Positions 59,189 through 64,000 of a DNA stretch of 64,000 nt are shown here, piece by piece. Below the pieces are notes generated by a model. It ran no database searches. It was given only the letters and a program-made list of their open reading frames with translations, and was not told the DNA's origin. Position numbers and translations under genes: made by a program. This DNA comes from Aureicoccus marinus (lineage in GTDB: Bacteria > Bacteroidota > Bacteroidia > Flavobacteriales > Flavobacteriaceae). Location of the stretch: positions 187,546 to 251,545 of the forward strand of contig NZ_MQVX01000001.1 of assembly GCF_002954325.1 (NCBI RefSeq), in the 5' to 3' direction. How positions within the stretch are numbered: the first letter of the stretch is position 1; each line of letters opens with the position of its first letter.

Positions 59189-60676
59189 ATGAATTTCGAA
59201 ACAAAACTCAAAAGATTCTTCGCGATAGCAATTGTGGCCTTTATGCCCTTGAGCTGTTCGGACGAGTTCCTTGATGTGGATTCGTTTGAGGAAGATTCCG
59301 AAAACTTTTTCAATACTGAACAAGACTACCAAAACGCACTTATTGCGGCTTATGACTTGTTGCAGTCGACCTATATCAATGTCATGCTGGGCGAAATTGC
59401 CTCGGACAACACCTTGGCCGGTGGTGAAAGTGCTACCGATGTGCCAGGTATTCAAGAAATCGATGACATGGTTCACACACCGCTGAATCAGCAACTACAG
59501 GATATGTGGGGCTGGATGTTCTCCGGGGTGAACAGGGCCAATTATATTCTCGAGTTCAAAGACAAGACGGATTTTGCCGGTAAGAATGTTATTATCGCCG
59601 AAGCGACCTTCTTAAGAGCTTACTATTACTTCGAGCTTGTCAAGTGGTTTGGTGATGTGCCTCTTTCAGTTGATCGCCGTCTCTTGTTTGGTGATCAAGA
59701 TGTTGTCGAGCGAACTCCTGTAGCGGAGGTCTACGCTCAAATTGAGCAGGACTTGCTCTTCGCGATCGATAATTTGCCAGAGGTACAATCACAAACGGGT
59801 CGTGCGACCAGAGGAGCTGCACAGGCTCTTTTAGGGAAGGCCTATTTGTACCAGGACAAGTTTACAGAAGCGGCTAACGTATTGAATGACTTGATTAATT
59901 CTGGTACCTATGACCTGCTTGCTGATTACAGCACTATGTTTGAGAACGACAACGAAAACAATATTGAATCTGTTTTCGAGGTCCAGTATACTGACATTGA
60001 GGGAGCTGGTTTTGGATGTCTTCAATGCAGTGAAGGAAACGTGGCTGTAGGGTTTAATGGAATCCGTAACTATGCTGGTCCTTTATTCGAATCAGGCTTT
60101 AGTTTTAATGTTCCAGTTCAGGAAGCCTATGATGCTTTTGAAGATGGTGACCTGAGAAGAGACATAGCCATTTTGGACATCAACTCTTGGGCAGAAGCCA
60201 ACCAAGACTTCGCAAGTGGAGCAGGGATTTCCTTCGTGGAAGGTTTTGAACATACTGGTTACTACAACAGAAAGTATATCGCCCGTCAGGGTGATTTAAA
60301 TACAGGGGATGCCAACTTAACGAACCCGAACAACTACAGAGCGATTCGCTTTGCTGATGTTCTGTTGATGGCAGCAGAAGCCCTGAATCGTGGTGGGATC
60401 AACGAGGCTTTGGCTCAAACTTATCTAAACCGGGTGCGTACCCGCGCTGGATTGGCTGATGTCATGGCTACAGGATCTACTTTGACCGATGCGATTTACC
60501 AAGAGAGAAGAGTTGAATTGGTTGGCGAAGGCCACCGTTTCTTTGACTTGGTTCGCACCGGAAGAGCAGCCACCGAAATTGACGGTTTTCAAACCGGTAA
60601 ACACGAATTATTTCCCATTCCCGCCATCGAAATTGAACTTGCTGGCAATCGCTGGGCTCAAAATCCAGGGTACTAA
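59189..60676 (+). CDS. susD: SusD-family glycan-binding lipoprotein
   Basis: 495 residues. The signal ends PLSCS, and after the Cys the SDEFLDVD stretch is acidic, like flavobacterial lipoprotein surface-export signals. The SusD/RagB fold follows: NTEQDYQNALIAAYDLLQ, FLRAYYYFELVKWFGDVPL, GAAQALLGKAYLY, then DVLLMAAEALNR and the C-terminal GHRFFDLVRTGRA and HELFPIPAIEIEL. It forms the lid of the SusC channel and captures glycan at the surface. It is tightly coupled to susC and 11 bases ahead of the modular lipoprotein gene. Confidence 0.95.
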   Translation: MNFETKLKRFFAIAIVAFMPLSCSDEFLDVDSFEEDSENFFNTEQDYQNALIAAYDLLQSTYINVMLGEIASDNTLAGGESATDVPGIQEIDDMVHTPLNQQLQDMWGWMFSGVNRANYILEFKDKTDFAGKNVIIAEATFLRAYYYFELVKWFGDVPLSVDRRLLFGDQDVVERTPVAEVYAQIEQDLLFAIDNLPEVQSQTGRATRGAAQALLGKAYLYQDKFTEAANVLNDLINSGTYDLLADYSTMFENDNENNIESVFEVQYTDIEGAGFGCLQCSEGNVAVGFNGIRNYAGPLFESGFSFNVPVQEAYDAFEDGDLRRDIAILDINSWAEANQDFASGAGISFVEGFEHTGYYNRKYIARQGDLNTGDANLTNPNNYRAIRFADVLLMAAEALNRGGINEALAQTYLNRVRTRAGLADVMATGSTLTDAIYQERRVELVGEGHRFFDLVRTGRAATEIDGFQTGKHELFPIPAIEIELAGNRWAQNPGY

Positions 60677-60687
60677 AAATAAAATTG

Positions 60688-63600
60688 ATGAAGATGAAAC
60701 AACTTAAAAACGTATTTGTATTTCTTTTGGCCGCATTGTCTTTTACGGCCTGTGAAGAAGAGGAGATCGTATCCTATGTATTACAGGATATCTCTGCGCC
60801 TACCAATGTCAATGCCATCTTCGACATTGCCCAGGATGAGAGTGGCGAAGTAAGCGTTACTCCAACTGCGGTTGGTGCATCTGTTTTCGAAGTGTACTTC
60901 GGAGACGTTGACAACGAAACACCAACGGAAGTCGCCCCAGGCGAAACCGTTACTCATGTCTATGCAGAAGGAGAATTCCTTTTGCGCGTCGTGGCCATTG
61001 GACCAACGGGCTTGACGTCGGAACTGAATCGGGTGATAACCATTGCCTTTACGCAGCCGACCAACCTCGAGGTTGATATTGAAATCAGCCAGGCGAATCC
61101 ATTCGAGGTTCTCTTTACTCCAACTGCGGACGATGCAACTGTATTTGACGTCTTCTGGGGTGATGTAGAAAACGAAACGCCAGAGACCAAAATGGCCGGT
61201 GAAGAATTCAGACACCTTTATGCAGAAGTAGGAGACTACACCATTCGAGTAGTGGCTAGAAGTGCCAGCGCAACAACCATCGAATACAGCGAAACGGTTT
61301 CCATTACCGGAGCTAGTGATCCGATTGTACTGCCAATTACTTTCGATATCCCAACCGTAAATTACGCCTTTGGAACATTCAACGGTGCGAGCTACGAAGT
61401 GGTTGACAACCCTGACCTTTCAGGAGCCAATACAGAAGAATCCAAAGTTGGTGCGATCACCAATAGCGGAAATGCCTTTGAAGGAGGAGCCTTTACTTTA
61501 GGGACTCCAGTAGACTTTAGCGGTGACAATAAGACCATTACCATGAAATTCTGGTCTAATGTAGCTCTGCCTATTCTCTTGAAATTTGAAGGAGGAGTTA
61601 ATGGAGAACGCGAGAACGAAGTGGTTGTAGATCACGGAGGTACTGGATGGGAAGAGTTGAGCTTTGACTTTGGTGTAAACGCGGTGAAGAGTTTCATTGA
61701 CGGTTCACAAGGAGTAGGTGAACCCTTCGTCCCAACCGGACAGTACGGAACTATTGTACTCTTTGTTGATGGTCCTGGTACAACAGCCGGAACCTTCTAC
61801 ATGGATGATATCGATCAAAGCACCGGTGGCGGTGGAGGAACGGACCTCTTGGAATTGCCATTGACCTTTGATGTTGCGGGTGTAGACTACGCGGCTACGA
61901 CTTTTAATGGAGCGGAATACGAAGTTGTCGCTAACCCCGATCAATCCGGAGCCAACACTTCTGCTTCGAATGTGGCTGCGGTAACGAACTCTGGTGTGAA
62001 CTGGGAAGGTCTTTTCTGGGAACTGGATACCCCAGTTGATTTTAGTGGAGACAACAAGACCATTACCATGAAACTATGGTCGACTGTTTCTTTACCTATT
62101 CTCTTGAAATTTGAGGGTGGAGTCAACGGAGAGCGTCAGAACGAAGTGGTGGTAACCCACGGCGGATCTGGATGGGAAGACTTGAGTTTTGACTTTGCTG
62201 TCAATGCCGTTAAGAGTTTTATCGACGGATCTCAGGGCGTAGGTGAGCCTTTCGTTCCAACGGGACAGTATGCTACAATTACTCTTTTTATTGACGGCCC
62301 TGGAACAACACCGGGAACCTTCTACCTGGATGATATTGCTCAAGACGGAACTGGCGGCGGCGGTGGACCCATGGCTCCATCCGTTGGACCTGATGCACCT
62401 TCTTTTGATGCAGCTGACGTGATCAGTATTTACTCAGACAGTTATACAGATAACCCAAGAGACGGATTTAACTTCTACGGTTCTGCGGCATTTGAAGAAG
62501 TAGACCTGGGAGGAAATATGGCACTTAAATACACTTTCGTAGAAGGTGGTGGAGGAAATTTCCAAGTGATTGAATTAGGGGCGAATCAAATCGACGCCGT
62601 TGGTGCTGGTATGACCAACTTCCGTTTTGACGCTTGGTTCCCAAATGAGGTTTTGGCCGAAACTGCTGCGCTCTTCAAATTGGTTGATATCAATGGAGCA
62701 ACAGTTACAGAAGCACTGATCAATGTGAATGCTTCTTCTGATCCTGCCATTGCTCAAGGACAGTGGTTGACTTTTGATTTCACTATTGCTGAATTGCAAG
62801 GTCTTGGATTGGGTGCAGGAAATAACATTCAGCAATTCGTGATCGATTTGATCAACTCGGGTGAAGTGTATCTGGACAACCTCTTGTTCTATGTGGACAA
62901 TGGAGGTGGAGGTGGAGGCCCAATCGCTCCGACGATGGGACCTGACGCTCCAACTCAGGATGCTGCTGATGTAATTAGTATTTACTCTGATAGCTACACC
63001 GACAACCCAAGAGACGGTTTCAATTTCTACGGCTCCGCTGCTTTTGAAGAAGTAGACCTCGGTGGAAACATGGCGCTCAAGTACACCTTCGTTGACGGAG
63101 GTGGCGGAAACTTCCAGGTCATTGAGCTTGGTGGTGCTAACCAAATTGATGCCGCTGGTGCTGGAATGACCAACTTCCGTTTTGACGCTTGGTTCCCGAA
63201 CGAGGTTGCGGCCGATACACAGGCACTCTTCAAGCTGGTTGATATCGGTGGAAGTGTTACGGAGGCTATTATTACCGTAAACAGTTCTTCGAACCCAGCC
63301 ATCGCGCAAGGACAGTGGTTGAACTTTGATTTCACCATTGCCGAATTGCAAGGACTTGGATTGGGTGGAAGCTCTAATATTCAGCAATTTGTTGTTGACT
63401 TGATCAACTCTGGTGAAGTATACTTGGATAACCTTTACTTCTACAACGACGGTAGTGGAGGCGGAGGCGGAGGCCCAATCGCTCCAACGATGGGACCAGA
63501 TGCTCCAACTCAGGACGCTGCTGATGTGATCAGTATTTACTCAGATAGTTACACCGATAACCCAAGAGATGGTTTCAACCTATACGGCTCCGCTGCTTTT

Positions 63601-64000
63601 GAAGAAGTAGACCTCGGTGGAAACATGGCGCTCAAGTACACTTTCGTTGACGGAGGTGGCGGAAACTTCCAGGTCATTGAGCTTGGTGGTGCTAACCAAA
63701 TTGATGCCGCTGGTGCTGGAATGACCAACTTCCGTTTTGACGCTTGGTTCCCGAACGAGGTTGCGGCCGATACACAGGCACTCTTCAAGCTGGTTGATAT
63801 CGGTGGAAGTGTTACGGAGGCCTTAATCACCGTGAACAGCTCTTCGAACCCTGCGATTGCACAAGGTCAGTGGTTGAATTTTGATTTCACTATTACGGAG
63901 CTAGAAGGACTTGGATTGGGTGGAAGCGCAAACATCCAGCAGTTCGTGATCGATTTGATTAACTCGGGTGAGGTGTATTTGGATAACTTGTATTTCTACA
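60688..64000 (+). CDS. Giant multimodular surface glycan-binding lipoprotein (partial)
   Basis: Open from ATG 60688 to the window end, at least 1104 codons with no stop. A lipoprotein signal places Cys22 before an acidic EEEE. Two PKD-like domains follow (about 36-120 and 121-208; VFEVYFGDVDNETP and VFDVFWGDVENETP). Then come two A modules (about 215-376 and 390-551) and three B modules (from about 568) separated by Gly-rich linkers. Module ends read TFYMDDI or EVYLDNL, as in carbohydrate-binding beta-sandwiches. It takes the SusE/SusF (SGBP-B) place of the locus. PKD lipoproteins sit here in laminarin loci of marine flavobacteria, so a beta-glucan ligand is likely but inferred. A catalytic domain could follow beyond the window. 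Confidence 0.88.
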   Translation, partial: MKMKQLKNVFVFLLAALSFTACEEEEIVSYVLQDISAPTNVNAIFDIAQDESGEVSVTPTAVGASVFEVYFGDVDNETPTEVAPGETVTHVYAEGEFLLRVVAIGPTGLTSELNRVITIAFTQPTNLEVDIEISQANPFEVLFTPTADDATVFDVFWGDVENETPETKMAGEEFRHLYAEVGDYTIRVVARSASATTIEYSETVSITGASDPIVLPITFDIPTVNYAFGTFNGASYEVVDNPDLSGANTEESKVGAITNSGNAFEGGAFTLGTPVDFSGDNKTITMKFWSNVALPILLKFEGGVNGERENEVVVDHGGTGWEELSFDFGVNAVKSFIDGSQGVGEPFVPTGQYGTIVLFVDGPGTTAGTFYMDDIDQSTGGGGGTDLLELPLTFDVAGVDYAATTFNGAEYEVVANPDQSGANTSASNVAAVTNSGVNWEGLFWELDTPVDFSGDNKTITMKLWSTVSLPILLKFEGGVNGERQNEVVVTHGGSGWEDLSFDFAVNAVKSFIDGSQGVGEPFVPTGQYATITLFIDGPGTTPGTFYLDDIAQDGTGGGGGPMAPSVGPDAPSFDAADVISIYSDSYTDNPRDGFNFYGSAAFEEVDLGGNMALKYTFVEGGGGNFQVIELGANQIDAVGAGMTNFRFDAWFPNEVLAETAALFKLVDINGATVTEALINVNASSDPAIAQGQWLTFDFTIAELQGLGLGAGNNIQQFVIDLINSGEVYLDNLLFYVDNGGGGGGPIAPTMGPDAPTQDAADVISIYSDSYTDNPRDGFNFYGSAAFEEVDLGGNMALKYTFVDGGGGNFQVIELGGANQIDAAGAGMTNFRFDAWFPNEVAADTQALFKLVDIGGSVTEAIITVNSSSNPAIAQGQWLNFDFTIAELQGLGLGGSSNIQQFVVDLINSGEVYLDNLYFYNDGSGGGGGGPIAPTMGPDAPTQDAADVISIYSDSYTDNPRDGFNLYGSAAFEEVDLGGNMALKYTFVDGGGGNFQVIELGGANQIDAAGAGMTNFRFDAWFPNEVAADTQALFKLVDIGGSVTEALITVNSSSNPAIAQGQWLNFDFTITELEGLGLGGSANIQQFVIDLINSGEVYLDNLYFY
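61330..61815 (+). repeat. A module, copy 1
   Basis: A 162-residue unit starting LPITFDIPTVNYAFG and ending GTFYMDDID inside the modular lipoprotein. It is clearly related to copy 2 along its whole length, including shared FSGDNKTITMK and FIDGSQGVGEPFVPTGQY. It resembles beta-sandwich modules found in flavobacterial GH16 enzymes and surface proteins. Confidence 0.85.
61855..62340 (+). repeat. A module, copy 2
   Basis: A 162-residue unit from LPLTFDVAGVDYAAT to GTFYLDDIA, exactly the same length as copy 1, so no indels separate them overall. A Gly-rich linker lies on either side. Confidence 0.85.
62389..62892 (+). repeat. B module, copy 1
   Basis: 168 residues (504 bases) beginning PDAPSFDAADVISIYSD and ending EVYLDNLLFY. 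It is the most diverged of the three B copies; one residue is missing in the ELGANQID stretch relative to copies 2 and 3, balanced elsewhere. Confidence 0.85.
62941..63444 (+). repeat. B module, copy 2
   Basis: 504 bases beginning PDAPTQDAADVISIYSD and ending EVYLDNLYFY. Its central 236 bases (63031-63266) differ from copy 3 at a single position. Confidence 0.9.
63496..63999 (+). repeat. B module, copy 3
   Basis: 504 bases, again PDAPTQDAADVISIYSD to EVYLDNLYFY, complete just at the window end. The segment 63586-63821 is 235/236 identical to 63031-63266 in copy 2, while the flanks show more silent changes. More copies may follow outside the window. Confidence 0.9.

Noticed and set aside
62575..63387. 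A 270-codon open frame on the minus strand across the B modules
   Set aside because: It is the antisense of the repeated Gly/Asp-rich modules, has no signal or family pattern, and repeats with the modules. The plus-strand frame has the lipoprotein signal and a continuous domain order.
61330..64000. Possible CRISPR or other DNA-level repeat array
   Set aside because: The units are about 486-504 bases, in frame and protein-coding, with no short conserved repeat and unique spacer pattern.

Overview
The window looks like chromosomal DNA of a free-living, probably marine member of the Flavobacteriia (Bacteroidota). Supporting signs are two proteins with type IX secretion type-B C-terminal domains, a SusC/SusD pair, DUF4293, DUF1599 and DUF3667 proteins, a Rho with a long disordered N-terminal insertion, and promoters of the TAnnTTTG kind in place of E. 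coli-type boxes. No phage, IS element, CRISPR array or rRNA is visible. Most of the window is ordinary housekeeping DNA. The accessory part is a polysaccharide utilisation locus at the right end.

Layout. 1-14 kb: DUF1801, a DUF3857/transglutaminase-like protein, kdsA, typA, a ROK polyphosphate glucokinase, ftsE, a 1006-aa TPR protein coupled to an outer-membrane barrel, an MFS transporter and an OmpA protein. 14-25 kb: DUF2911, asnB, gyrB, a DUF6588 protein, a small lipoprotein, mdh and secDF. 24.5-29.8 kb: a minus-strand run folE-cysS-yidD-lgt-DUF192-ABC ATPase. 29.9-36 kb: two T9SS cargo paralogues, a FadL-type porin and a Trp/Gly- and Ser/Arg-rich lipoprotein. 36-42 kb: proS, two identical tRNA-Glu genes, rpsT, an orphan membrane protein/lipoprotein pair, rho and DUF4293. 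42-53 kb: a PqqB-like lipoprotein with a phosphodiesterase, truA, an MsbA-type exporter, two DUF3667 paralogues, folP-cdaA (c-di-AMP synthase), and DUF1599-DoxX-tpiA-prmA-clpS. 53-64 kb: a propeller sensor fused to a LuxR-type HTH, SusC, SusD, and an open frame of more than 1104 codons. That frame encodes a surface lipoprotein with two PKD-like domains, two A-type and three B-type beta-sandwich modules, and it runs off the window end. The layout resembles beta-glucan (laminarin) loci of marine flavobacteria, but no glycoside hydrolase lies inside the window, so the substrate is inferred.

Data quality. Seven genes, among them secDF (twice) and proS, are broken by what looks like a missing single base, in most cases in a short homopolymer. 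All eight events have the same polarity. This points to sequencing or assembly error rather than gene decay, so the genes are annotated here at full span with the break marked.
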